Shown here: in pieces, positions 47,690-55,523 of the stretch
Numbering within the stretch: position 1 is the first letter of the stretch
How the letters are laid out: each line of letters begins with the position of its first letter
NCBI RefSeq assembly: GCF_016427505.1
Contig: NZ_JAELXS010000002.1
Coordinates: forward strand, 310,001 to 374,000
Source of the DNA: Sphingomonas mollis
GTDB lineage: Bacteria; Pseudomonadota; Alphaproteobacteria; Sphingomonadales; Sphingomonadaceae
DNA length: 64,000 nucleotides
Direction: 5' to 3'
The notes under the pieces: model-generated
What the model was told of the DNA's origin: nothing
The model's input: only the letters and a program-made list of their open reading frames with translations
The model's database searches: none
Position numbers and translations under genes: made by a program

Positions 47690-49479
47690 GCCCGCGCGAT
47701 GGCCTCCGCCGCGATCATCCGCGCTTCGCCGTCGAGGCCGACGCTGCGCAGCGCCGCGACGATGCGATAGAGCGCCGCCGGGGGAACGCCGCGCCAGTTT
47801 GACGTCTGCATCCCGATCGCGGCGAGCAACAGGACGGTGCCGGGCTGGCCATCGGCCGCGGCGCGATCGATCGCGCGGGTCCAGCTGTTGGCGGTGCCGA
47901 TGCGGACGTCGAGTTCCTGCGCGGTCCGTTCGATTTCGTCGGCGCCCATGCGACCGAGACCGGCGAGGCCGGCGAAGAACAGCCGGCGCTTCTCCTCGCC
48001 ATGGCCGCTGGCGTCATAGCCCTGCACGTCCGACAGGCCGAAGCGGCGACGGGCATCCGGGTCGGCGAGGGCGAGCATCGCCCAGGCGTCGCCACCGGCC
48101 GGCACCGCCCCTGCCCAACGGGCGGCGGTGCGGTCGAGACCGGCGGCCAGCATCGCGGCGACGATCCGGTCCGCATCGGCATTGCCGGCGGCTACCGGCT
48201 GACGCGCTGCCGCGCGCGCGGTCAGCACCAGCCGCGCATAGGGCGTGTCCTTACCCCATAGCTGGCGAAGCGCCGCCAGCCGCGCGGCGGGATCGGTGGC
48301 GGCATAGGCGGTGCGGAGATCGTCGGCGGTGGCGCTGACGGCGGAGGTCGCATCCTCGTCAGCGGCGACCGCACCATAGAGATCGACCAGCGCGGCGGTC
48401 GACAGCACGCCCTGCGCGGCGGCGGCCTCCGCCGGCGCGATCCGGTCACCCAGCGCGATGGAGGGCGACAGTGCGCGCCAATAGGTCGCCTGCGCACCGA
48501 CACCGTCATACAGTGTGTCGGGAATGGTGGCGCCGGTGGCCATCGCCAGTCCCAGCCGCCAGACGGTCAGCCGATCGACGCCGTCCCATTCGATTGTGAC
48601 TGCCTGACGCCCCTCGCCGCCCGCGCCCATCACTTTTTGTGCGAGACGCAGGTCGATGTCGGCGCCGGGCCGGCGACGGCGGACCGCGGCGAACTGGGCG
48701 CGCGCGGCGGTGGCGTTCCCGGCCAGCGAGGCGCAGATCGGCTGGGCCAGCGCCCAGCCCGCTTCGCGCGTCGTGGCCAAACCGGCATCGGCGAGCGGAC
48801 ACAGACCCGCCGGATCGCCGGTCGCGAGCATCGCGTTCATCGCCACCTGATAGAGTTTGGGCGTGTAATCGGCGTTATCGACACCCTCGACCACCGAGCG
48901 AGCCGCCACCGATTCGCCCATGCGCAGCAGCAGCCAGGCGCGTTCGGCCGCATAATCCGCGCCATCGACGCCCTTCGGAGTCTGCAATCGTGCAGCGAGC
49001 GTGCGGCGCAGGGCGATCGACAGCCAGCGCGACGGCAGGGGTGCGGCGGTGCGGCGCATCAGGATTTCGAGATACCGGCCATCGGCGTTGCCGAAGGCAT
49101 CGGGCGCCACCTCGCCGCTCACCCCAACCAGCGCCGTCGATCGGCGGGCGAAGGCGGGCATTTCATACGCGGCCAGCGTCTTCGCATCGACCGGCGTCGG
49201 CGACGCGGTGGGGGTCGGCACCGGCGTCGGCGTGTCACCGGGCAGCGGCTGGACGACGGCACCGGCGGGATCGCGGGGCAGCACCGCTCCTGTGGCCGTC
49301 GCGACCGGGCGGGCGGGCGTGCCCGTCGCGCCCGGCGTCGGGCGGGCGGCCGGACGCGGTGCCGGCGCGGGATCGCCGAAGCCGGGGGGCAGGATCGATT
49401 CGGGCCGGTCCTGCGCCGCGACGCCGACGGCCATCGCCGTCAGCGCGACGGCGAGCAGCGCCCTATTGGAGGTTCGCAA
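47686..49479 (-). CDS. Large secreted/periplasmic protein of unknown function (597 aa)
   Basis: Start is TTG with an N-terminal signal peptide (MRTSNRALLAVALTAMAVGVAAQ, cleavage near 22), a Pro/Ala/Thr-rich stretch from about 30 to 95 with many PTP repeats, and a long mainly helical part from about 100 to 597. The latter holds repeated segments such as RTLAARLQTPKGVDGADYAAERAWLLL and AMNATGDPAGLCPLA-like helices that recall tetratricopeptide scaffolds, but no domain is certain. It lies between the 44-aa membrane protein and xerD, overlapping both. Function not known to me; conserved placement beside aroK/xerD would be worth testing. Confidence 0.75.
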   Translation of the reverse strand: MRTSNRALLAVALTAMAVGVAAQDRPESILPPGFGDPAPAPRPAARPTPGATGTPARPVATATGAVLPRDPAGAVVQPLPGDTPTPVPTPTASPTPVDAKTLAAYEMPAFARRSTALVGVSGEVAPDAFGNADGRYLEILMRRTAAPLPSRWLSIALRRTLAARLQTPKGVDGADYAAERAWLLLRMGESVAARSVVEGVDNADYTPKLYQVAMNAMLATGDPAGLCPLADAGLATTREAGWALAQPICASLAGNATAARAQFAAVRRRRPGADIDLRLAQKVMGAGGEGRQAVTIEWDGVDRLTVWRLGLAMATGATIPDTLYDGVGAQATYWRALSPSIALGDRIAPAEAAAAQGVLSTAALVDLYGAVAADEDATSAVSATADDLRTAYAATDPAARLAALRQLWGKDTPYARLVLTARAAARQPVAAGNADADRIVAAMLAAGLDRTAARWAGAVPAGGDAWAMLALADPDARRRFGLSDVQGYDASGHGEEKRRLFFAGLAGLGRMGADEIERTAQELDVRIGTANSWTRAIDRAAADGQPGTVLLLAAIGMQTSNWRGVPPAALYRIVAALRSVGLDGEARMIAAEAIARA

Positions 49480-49597
49480 GCGAAACCTGCTTTTCGACCT
49501 GCGTGACCGGCCGTTCGGCGGTGCGGCCGGACAACAGGAACAACCCGCCGACCACCACGATCAGGATGACGACGACGGAGACGACCAGGCGGGACAT
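49463..49597 (-). CDS. Small single-span membrane protein (44 aa)
   Basis: MSRLVVSVVVILIVVVGGLF then LLSGRTAERPVTQVEKQVSLANLQ: one transmembrane helix (about residues 4-21) with an extracytoplasmic, polar tail. Start ATG 49597. Its last 17 bases overlap the start region of the large secreted protein, so the two are coupled. Such short bitopic proteins often act as anchors or partners. It is divergent from aroK with 79 bases between the starts. Confidence 0.7.
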   Translation of the reverse strand: MSRLVVSVVVILIVVVGGLFLLSGRTAERPVTQVEKQVSLANLQ

Positions 49598-49676
49598 GGG
49601 CAAACCTTGGAAACGAACGCGGACGATACACCCGGCTTTTGCGCGGACGCGTCGCGGCTGTATAGCGCGGGCAGCG

Positions 49677-50207
49677 ATGATGCAAAGCCACTCCCCCTGG
49701 ACCGGCCGGCCGATCGTGCTCGTCGGATTGATGGGCGTCGGCAAATCCACCGTCGGTCGCCGTCTGGCGATCCGGCTGGCGGTGCCGTTCGTCGATGCCG
49801 ATCACGAAATCGAATCGGCCGCCGGCATGACCGTGGCCGAGATATTCGAACGATTCGGCGAACCCTATTTCCGCGATGGCGAACGCCGCGTGATCGGCCG
49901 GCTGATGGACGGCGCGCCCAAGGTGATCGCCACCGGGGGCGGCGCCTTCATCGACGAGACGACGCGGGCGCTGATCCTCGATCAATCGACCGCGATCTGG
50001 CTGAACGCGCATCCCGATGTGCTGGCCGAGCGCGTCCGCCGCCGCGATACCCGCCCGCTGCTGCGCGGACGCGATCCGCGACGCGTGCTCGCCGACCTCG
50101 CGGTCGCACGCGATCCGTTCTACGCGCAGGCTCATATCCATGTGTCGAGCCAGCGCGGCCCGCATGAAACCACCGTGGCGGCGATCTTGAAGGCAATCGG
50201 ACGATGA
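49677..50207 (+). CDS. aroK: Shikimate kinase
   Basis: Phosphorylates shikimate in the aromatic amino-acid pathway. 176 aa: P-loop GLMGVGKST at about 17-25, the substrate loop DADHEIESAAGMTVAEIFERFGEPYFRDGERRV, the GGGA motif IATGGGAFIDE, and the lid RRDTRPLLRGRDPRR. Two ATGs occur in tandem (49677, 49680). Its TGA overlaps aroB (ATGA), giving the standard aroK-aroB pair. Confidence 0.96.
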   Translation: MMQSHSPWTGRPIVLVGLMGVGKSTVGRRLAIRLAVPFVDADHEIESAAGMTVAEIFERFGEPYFRDGERRVIGRLMDGAPKVIATGGGAFIDETTRALILDQSTAIWLNAHPDVLAERVRRRDTRPLLRGRDPRRVLADLAVARDPFYAQAHIHVSSQRGPHETTVAAILKAIGR

Positions 50208-51346
50208 TGATGGAAGCGGCTGAGAACGTGGCGGAGCGCGTGACGGAACGGAGCATCCGGGTCGAACTAGGCGATCGCAGCTATCCCGTTCTGATCGCCG
50301 CCGGCCTGCTGGGCCGTGCCGCCGCGCATCTGGCGCCGCTGGCGCGCGGGCGGACGATGGCGATCGTGACGGACGGGAATGTCGGCCGGCATCTCGCCAC
50401 CTTGCAAGCCGCGCTCGGCGAGGCGGGCGTCGCGAGCGAGGCGCTGGTGCTGCCGCCGGGCGAGGCGACCAAGAGCTGGTCCAGTCTGGCACGGGTCTGC
50501 GACTGGCTGCTGGCACTGGGGGTCGAGCGCGGCGACCATGTCGTGGCGCTGGGCGGCGGCGTGATCGGCGATCTCGTCGGTTTCGCCTGCGCCATCCTGA
50601 AGCGTGGTTGCGGCTTCGTGCAGATCCCCACCACGTTGCTGGCGCAGGTCGATTCGTCGGTGGGCGGCAAGACCGCGATCAATACCGCCGCAGGCAAAAA
50701 CCTGATCGGTGCCTTTTATCAGCCTGGTCTGGTGCTGATCGATCCCGAGGTTCTCGACACGCTGCCCGCGCGCGAGCTGCGGGCGGGTTATGCCGAGGTC
50801 GTCAAATATGGCCTGATCGACGATCCGGCGTTCTTCGAGTGGTGCGAGGCGAACGGTGCCGCGCTGCTGGCGGGCGATGCCGCCGCCCGCGAATATGCGA
50901 TCGCGCATTCGGTGGCGGCGAAGGCGCGGATCGTGGCGGCGGACGAGCATGAGACGACCGGGCTGCGGGCGCTGCTCAATCTCGGCCACACCTTCGGCCA
51001 TGCTTTGGAAGCGGAAGCGGGTTTCGATGGCAGCCTGATCCACGGCGAGGGCGTGGCGGCGGGGATCGCCCTCGCCTATCGATACTCCGCCGTGACCGGT
51101 CTTTGCGACATGGCGGATGCGGACCGGGTGGCGGCGCATTTCCGGACGGTCGGCCTGCCCGACGGGCTTGCCGCCTCGGGTATCCGGGCAAGCGGCGCGC
51201 GGCTGGTCGACCATATGCGTCACGACAAGAAGATGGCAGCCGGCACCCTGCCGTTCCTGCTGGCGCGCGGCATCGGCCGGACCTTCCTGGATCGGACCGT
51301 CGATCTCGGCGACGTCGAACGCTTTCTCGACGCACAGCCACGCTGA
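50204..51346 (+). CDS. aroB: 3-Dehydroquinate synthase
   Basis: Second shikimate-pathway step, NAD- and metal-dependent. 380 aa with motifs [31 protein letters not shown] (NAD binding), [34 protein letters not shown] (substrate and metal), and the zinc ligands in [17 protein letters not shown] with IHGEGVAAG. The ATG triplet at 50204 overlaps aroK. Its TGA shares a base with the ATG of the DUF2256 gene (TGATG). Confidence 0.96.
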   Translation: MMMEAAENVAERVTERSIRVELGDRSYPVLIAAGLLGRAAAHLAPLARGRTMAIVTDGNVGRHLATLQAALGEAGVASEALVLPPGEATKSWSSLARVCDWLLALGVERGDHVVALGGGVIGDLVGFACAILKRGCGFVQIPTTLLAQVDSSVGGKTAINTAAGKNLIGAFYQPGLVLIDPEVLDTLPARELRAGYAEVVKYGLIDDPAFFEWCEANGAALLAGDAAAREYAIAHSVAAKARIVAADEHETTGLRALLNLGHTFGHALEAEAGFDGSLIHGEGVAAGIALAYRYSAVTGLCDMADADRVAAHFRTVGLPDGLAASGIRASGARLVDHMRHDKKMAAGTLPFLLARGIGRTFLDRTVDLGDVERFLDAQPR

Positions 51347-51486
51347 TGCCCAACGGCGTCGACAAGCAGCACCTGCCGACCAAAATCTGTCCGGCGTGCA
51401 ACCGTCCCTTCACCTGGCGCAAGAAATGGGCGCGTGATTGGGATCAGGTCGTCTATTGTTCGGATGCCTGCCGCCGCAAACGTTGA
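51346..51486 (+). CDS. DUF2256 zinc-ribbon-like small protein (46 aa)
   Basis: [20 protein letters not shown] followed by [26 protein letters not shown]: a C-x2-C...C-x3-C pattern expected to bind zinc, with the conserved PFTWRKKW and YCSDACR of DUF2256. Start ATG overlaps the aroB stop by one base, so it is translated with aroB. Function unknown; relatives occur near photolyase-like genes in other bacteria. Confidence 0.85.
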   Translation: MPNGVDKQHLPTKICPACNRPFTWRKKWARDWDQVVYCSDACRRKR

Positions 51487-51810
51487 TGCGCACCTAAAAG
51501 AACAGGGGCAAGTAAACTTAGGCATAACGACAATATACGACGGTATGATTGCCCCGATTAGATACGGTTATTGGCAAATCGGATATTGATACGTCCCAAA
51601 TGTCGATACTATACATGCCTTACTGACCATTAGGTTGGTGATGGGGCGCAGTCGATGAACTTTGATCCACGTTTATACGACATATCTGTTTTGAAGCACG
51701 GTCATGCCGACGTTCGGGATGAACCGGTCCAGCGGGACGCGCGACATCGTCGGGCGGCGAATGCGGACGGCCCTGCCCCCTTATCCAACCGGGATCGCAA
51801 GGAACGTCAC
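51487..51810. promoter_or_regulatory. AT-rich regulatory-looking region before the MarR gene
   Basis: Hand count gives about 45% GC over 51481-51660, far below the surroundings. A promoter candidate is TTGATA (51586-51591) with TACTAT (51607-51612) at a short spacing of 15 bases. GGGGCAA (51505-51511) and TTGCCCC (51549-51555) form a wide inverted repeat. An ATG at 51655 opens an in-frame extension of the MarR gene. No other gene is seen. Confidence 0.4.
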
Positions 51811-52356
51811 GTGACCGCCACTATCGTACCACCCGCCGAACTGTTTCTTCGCGAGACGGCAATCCGGGGCGGCATGGATTTGATGTTCTTCGCCCATAGC
51901 CGCCATCTTCGCCGGGCCGATGACGAACTGGCACGCGTCGGTCTGGGCCGCGCACATCATCGCGTACTGTATTTCGTCGCACGCAAGCCCGACATGACGG
52001 TCGGCGAATTGCTGACGATCCTGGCGATCGCCAAGCAGTCGCTGGCCCGCGTCGCGCGGGAATTGACCGAGAAGGGCTTGCTGACGCAGCGGCCGGGCGT
52101 GCGCGACCGGCGGCAACGGCTGATCGCGCTGACGCCGGCCGGCGAAGCGCTGGAACGCGAACTCTTCACCCTGCTGCGGAGCAATATGGCCGATGCCTAT
52201 GCCGCCTCGGGCGGCACGGCGGTCACCGGCTTCTGGACGGTCATGCAGAACCTGATGGGCGAAGAGGCACGCCTGCTGTTCAGCGCGCTCCATCGCAACG
52301 ACCCCCTGCCGGCGACGGGCGCACGGTCAGTCGCCCGGGCTGGTGCCGACGCCTAA
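51811..52356 (+). CDS. MarR-family transcriptional regulator (PetP-like)
   Basis: A 181-aa winged helix-turn-helix regulator. Helices AELFLRETAIRGGMDLMFFAHSRH and LGRAHHRVLYFVARKPDMTVGELLTILAIAKQSLARVARELTEKGLL hold the dimer and DNA-recognition regions; the wing is RPGVRDRRQRLIALT. The H-H-R-V-L-Y-F-V pattern matches PetP-like MarR proteins. I chose the GTG at 51811 because AAGGA lies 7-11 bases upstream and the family starts just before LFLRE; an ATG at 51655 would add 52 residues with no family match. Convergent with the transglycosylase by four bases. Confidence 0.82.
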   Translation: MTATIVPPAELFLRETAIRGGMDLMFFAHSRHLRRADDELARVGLGRAHHRVLYFVARKPDMTVGELLTILAIAKQSLARVARELTEKGLLTQRPGVRDRRQRLIALTPAGEALERELFTLLRSNMADAYAASGGTAVTGFWTVMQNLMGEEARLLFSALHRNDPLPATGARSVARAGADA

Positions 52357-53375
52357 CGCTCGACGGCGTCCGCCAGCAGACCGACCGACAGCGCGTAGAA
52401 GTTCGAACAGTTGTAATCGAGGATGACTCGGTAATTTCCGGTCAGCAGATATGCGGTCGCACCCTCGCCGTCCGGTTCGATCAACGTCGCCTGCACATCG
52501 TCGGCCGGCCAGGCACGTCCCTGCGGCACCATGCCCAGCGCGCGCCATTCGGCCATCGACCGCCAGCCGCTATGCCGTTGGAACACGCGCGGGCAACGGG
52601 GGCTGGCGAGCGTATTGCTGGCCAGCGTCCGATTATACCCACCCGGCACGTTGACCGCGAAGCCCCATGGCTGGCCGGGTCGCCAGCCCGCGTCGGTGAA
52701 GTAATTGGCGATCGAGGCAAGGGTATCGGGCTGGCTGTTCCAGATATCGGCGCGACCATCGCCGTCACCGTCGCGCGCGAGACGGAGGTAGATCGAGGGC
52801 AGGAACTGCGGATTGCCGGTCGCGCCGGCCCAACTGCCCTTCAATTGCGAACGCGGCGTGCCACGGTCGATCATCTTCAGCGCGGCGATCAATTCGCCCT
52901 CGAACAGCGGTCGACGGCGTCCTTCGAAGGCAAGGCTGGCGAGGGAGCGGACGAGATCGAAATTGCCGGTGTAGGAACCGTAGTTCGTCTCATGCCCCCA
53001 GATCGCGACCATGATCGACTCGGGCACGCCCGTCTCGCGTTCGATGGCGGACAGGCGCGATCGCTGGGCCTGATAGACGGAACGACCACGGTCGATGCGC
53101 GCGGCATCGACATGGTCGGCGCGGTACGGCGCGAACGGCGAGAAGCTGGTGCTGAGCACGTTGCCCGGCTGGCCGCGATCGAGTTCGACGACGCGGGTGT
53201 TAAGCGTCAGGCCGGCAAACTCGCGATCGATCGTCGCCGGCGCGACGCCCTGGGCGATGGCGCGGGTGCGGACACCGACCAGATAGGACTGGAAGGGATC
53301 GTCCTGCGCCGCGACTGGCGCGGCGACGGCAACGATGGCGAGGGCGGCGATACGCGCCGACTGGATAGCCCACAT
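52353..53375 (-). CDS. Lytic murein transglycosylase (MltB family)
   Basis: Periplasmic enzyme cutting peptidoglycan glycan strands to 1,6-anhydro products. 340 aa with signal peptide (about residues 1-23, ending AVAAPVAA). MltB features: IDREFAGLTLNTRVVELDRGQP, catalytic E129 in ETGVPESIMVAIWGHETNYG, then YTGNFDLVRSLASLAFEGRRRPLFEGEL and SWAGATGNPQFLPS. No lipobox, so it is soluble rather than membrane-anchored. The C-terminal domain resembles the peptidoglycan-binding part of secreted MltB forms. It stands alone next to tRNA-Ser. Confidence 0.92.
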   Translation of the reverse strand: MWAIQSARIAALAIVAVAAPVAAQDDPFQSYLVGVRTRAIAQGVAPATIDREFAGLTLNTRVVELDRGQPGNVLSTSFSPFAPYRADHVDAARIDRGRSVYQAQRSRLSAIERETGVPESIMVAIWGHETNYGSYTGNFDLVRSLASLAFEGRRRPLFEGELIAALKMIDRGTPRSQLKGSWAGATGNPQFLPSIYLRLARDGDGDGRADIWNSQPDTLASIANYFTDAGWRPGQPWGFAVNVPGGYNRTLASNTLASPRCPRVFQRHSGWRSMAEWRALGMVPQGRAWPADDVQATLIEPDGEGATAYLLTGNYRVILDYNCSNFYALSVGLLADAVER

Positions 53376-53467
53376 GCCTCCGCTTGTCGCGGCGCGAGGC
53401 CGTTACGGCAACCCCCGATCGTCGCCGGGCTTGCACGGGCCAGCGCGGACGCTATCGGGAGGATACC

Positions 53468-53557
53468 GGAGAGATGGCCGAGTGGTTTAAGGCAGCGGTC
53501 TTGAAAACCGCCGTAGGTTAACGCCTACCGTGGGTTCGAATCCCACTCTCTCCGCCA
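53468..53557 (+). tRNA. tRNA-Ser (anticodon TGA)
   Basis: Acceptor GGAGAGA pairs with TCTCTCC, then G and CCA. Anticodon stem GCGGT/ACCGC with loop CTTGAAA gives TGA. A long variable arm (TAGGTTAACGCCTA) and T arm GTTCGAATC are as expected for serine tRNA. 90 bases. Confidence 0.97.
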
Positions 53558-53579
53558 TCCCTGTCGAAGGGAATTGCCG

Positions 53580-53984
53580 ATGGTGGATCGGGTCGCCTCG
53601 TGTTCGTGCGGGCAATTGCGGATCACGGTGTCCGGCGAGCCGCTGGGCGTCGGCGTGTGCCATTGCCTTGCCTGCCAGCGACGGACGGGCAGCGTCTTCG
53701 CGGCGCTGGCCCGGTTTGCCGGCCCCTATCGGGTGTCCGGCGAGGCGAGGGAGTTCGTGCGCGTCGGGGATCAGGGGGCGGCTTTCACGTTCCGGTTCTG
53801 CCCGGTCTGCGGCACCAACCTGTTCGATACCGAGGATGGCGAGACGGGGACGGTGTCCGTCGCCGTCGGCGCGTTCGGCGATCCTGATTTCCCGGCACCG
53901 ACCGTCGAGGTCTATGCTGTACGGCGGCATCGGTGGGTGCGAATGCCGGATGGCATCGTGACGTACCCGCGCGATCCCGATTGA
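53580..53984 (+). CDS. GFA-family protein (Mss4-like zinc fold)
   Basis: A 134-aa protein of the glutathione-dependent formaldehyde-activating (GFA) family. Cysteine motifs: SCSCGQLRITV, VGVCHCLACQRRTGSVF, FRFCPVCGTNLFD. These seven-plus cysteines bind zinc in a beta-tent fold. The family name is historical; most members have no shown formaldehyde activity. The ATG at 53580 is preceded by GAAGGG; a TTG two codons upstream is possible. It starts 22 bases after tRNA-Ser. Confidence 0.9.
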   Translation: MVDRVASCSCGQLRITVSGEPLGVGVCHCLACQRRTGSVFAALARFAGPYRVSGEAREFVRVGDQGAAFTFRFCPVCGTNLFDTEDGETGTVSVAVGAFGDPDFPAPTVEVYAVRRHRWVRMPDGIVTYPRDPD

Positions 53985-53994
53985 GGCGGACATG

Positions 53995-54025
53995 AAAAGG
54001 CCGGCCCGCTTTCGCGGACCGGCCT
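53995..54025 (-). terminator. Terminator after rpmE
   Basis: On the minus strand AGGCCGGTCCGC and GCGGGCCGGCCT (54014-54025 and 53998-54009) form a stem with one C-A mismatch and loop GAAA, followed by TTTT. It lies 20 bases past the rpmE stop and beside the GFA stop, so it may serve both strands. Confidence 0.7.
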
Positions 54026-54045
54026 GTTCGTCACGGCAGAGCCGG

Positions 54046-54276
54046 TTACTTGCGGAGCGAGAGACCGCCGCCGAAGCGCTTGTTGAAGCGGGCGACCTGG
54101 CCGCCGGTGTCGAGCATCGTGCCGCGACCGCCGGTCCAGGCCGGATGCGCGAGCGGATCGATGTCGAGCGTCATCAGATCGCCTTCCTTACCCCAGGTCG
54201 ACCGGGTTTCGAAGACGGTGCCGTCCGTCATCTGAACGCGGATCGTGTGATAGTCGGGATGCGTATCGGTCTTCAT
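54046..54276 (-). CDS. rpmE: 50S ribosomal protein L31
   Basis: A 76-aa bL31: [20 protein letters not shown], then [29 protein letters not shown] and the basic end [13 protein letters not shown]. No CxxC zinc motif is present, so this is the zinc-free alphaproteobacterial form. It lies alone downstream of fabZ and is followed by a terminator. A hairpin just upstream may control it. Confidence 0.95.
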   Translation of the reverse strand: MKTDTHPDYHTIRVQMTDGTVFETRSTWGKEGDLMTLDIDPLAHPAWTGGRGTMLDTGGQVARFNKRFGGGLSLRK

Positions 54277-54293
54277 GGGGTAGCTCCTGATAT

Positions 54294-54311
54294 GGCTGGT
54301 TCCGACCAGCC
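54294..54311 (-). promoter_or_regulatory. Hairpin in the rpmE leader
   Basis: GGCTGGT (54294-54300) and ACCAGCC (54305-54311) form a 7-bp stem with a four-base loop (TCCG on the plus strand), ending 17 bases before the rpmE ATG and just above its ribosome site (AGGAGCT). Leaders that bind L31 are known in several bacterial groups; this one is only a candidate. Confidence 0.4.
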
Positions 54312-54368
54312 GAAGGACAAGGCGGGGCGCTTAGCGGCACCGCCGGCATAAGTCAAAATTCGCTATCT

Positions 54369-54854
54369 TCACGCAGATGGCGGATCGGCGATCATCGCGG
54401 TAAAGTTAGCTTCCGCAACGACTTGGCCGTCGATCTTCGCAACGCCTGCGAACTTGCAGACGCTGGACCGCTTTTGCACGAACGTGGCTTCCAGGCGGAG
54501 CAGGACGCCGGGTTCGACCGGCTTCCTGAACTTCGCCCCGTCGATCGCCATGAAGTAGACCAGCTTGCCCGAGCCGGCGAGGCCGAGGCTTTCGACCGCG
54601 AGGATGCCGGCCGCCTGCGCCAGCGCCTCGACGATCAACACGCCGGGCATGATCGGGCGGCCGGGGAAATGCCCCTGGAAGAACTGTTCGTTCATCGTCA
54701 CCGCCTTGATGGCGGCGATCCGCTTGTCGATCACCAGTTCCTCGACACGATCGACGAGGAGCAGGGGATAACGATGCGGAAGAGCCGCCATGACCCGTCC
54801 GATATCGAACGGGCCAAGGACGGTTTCCGGTGCAGCGGCGACGGTATCGGTCAC
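54369..54854 (-). CDS. fabZ: 3-Hydroxyacyl-ACP dehydratase
   Basis: Dehydrates 3-hydroxyacyl-ACP in fatty-acid elongation. 161 aa hot-dog fold. Active-site H62 and E76 lie in [20 protein letters not shown], with [13 protein letters not shown] before it, exactly the FabZ pattern. Last gene of the bamA-ompH-fabZ group; the lipid A gene lpxD that often sits here is absent. It follows ompH by nine bases. Downstream, 92 bases lead to rpmE. Confidence 0.95.
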   Translation of the reverse strand: MTDTVAAAPETVLGPFDIGRVMAALPHRYPLLLVDRVEELVIDKRIAAIKAVTMNEQFFQGHFPGRPIMPGVLIVEALAQAAGILAVESLGLAGSGKLVYFMAIDGAKFRKPVEPGVLLRLEATFVQKRSSVCKFAGVAKIDGQVVAEANFTAMIADPPSA

Positions 54855-54863
54855 CGGCTGCGC

Positions 54864-55523
54864 TCAGCGGCCGCCGGGCTGGGCCGGACGCGCGGCCGGC
54901 GTGGCGGCGGCCGGCGCGGCACCAGCCGCGGGTGCCGCGCCCTGCTGCTGCTGACCGGGTTGCCAGTTGGCGGGCGGCGTGATGCCGACGGTCGGCACCA
55001 GACGGTCCAGCTCGGTCGTGATCGCGGCGGTCACGTCGGCGGTGGGGTTGGCGAACAGCGCCGCATCCGGACGCAGCAGCAGGCTGACGTTACGGGTGCG
55101 GACGACGGCCTGAACGGCTTCGGGCAGGCGGTTCGATATCTGCTCGATCGCGTAGGCCTGCGCGCGCTGGGCCGGGGCGGTCAGGCGGGTGAGTTCGGCC
55201 TGTGCCGCCTGCTCACGGGTCTGGATAGCCTGTGCCTGCGTCTGCAACGCGGCCTGATTGGCGTTCGGCGCTGCACGGGCGGTGTTGAATGCGGTCACGA
55301 GCGGCTGAAGCTCACGCTGCACGGCTTCGCGGCGGGTGTTCGCCTGGTCGAGCTGCGCCTTGTAGGTCGTCTCGATCTGGCCACGGGCAGCGGCCCATGC
55401 CTTCGAATTGCCGACCGCACCCTCTGGATTGGCGACGGCAATGCCGCCGACCTGGGCCGAGGCGGTGGTGGCGATGGCCGGTGCGACGAGCGCGGCGGCG
55501 AGGAGGAGCGTCTTGAAGGTCAT
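54864..55523 (-). CDS. ompH: OmpH/Skp-family periplasmic chaperone
   Basis: A 219-aa protein with signal peptide (MTFKTLLLAAALVAPAIATT, then ASAQ), followed by helical tentacle-like segments rich in Gln, Ala and Glu, e.g. AQAIQTREQAAQAELTRLTAPAQ. The Skp-like opening is VGGIAVANPEGAVGNSKAW. The last 40 residues are Gln/Pro/Ala-rich and probably disordered, longer than in E. coli Skp (161 aa). It carries unfolded outer-membrane proteins to BAM. Its ATG overlaps the bamA TGA by one base. Confidence 0.88.
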   Translation of the reverse strand: MTFKTLLLAAALVAPAIATTASAQVGGIAVANPEGAVGNSKAWAAARGQIETTYKAQLDQANTRREAVQRELQPLVTAFNTARAAPNANQAALQTQAQAIQTREQAAQAELTRLTAPAQRAQAYAIEQISNRLPEAVQAVVRTRNVSLLLRPDAALFANPTADVTAAITTELDRLVPTVGITPPANWQPGQQQQGAAPAAGAAPAAATPAARPAQPGGR

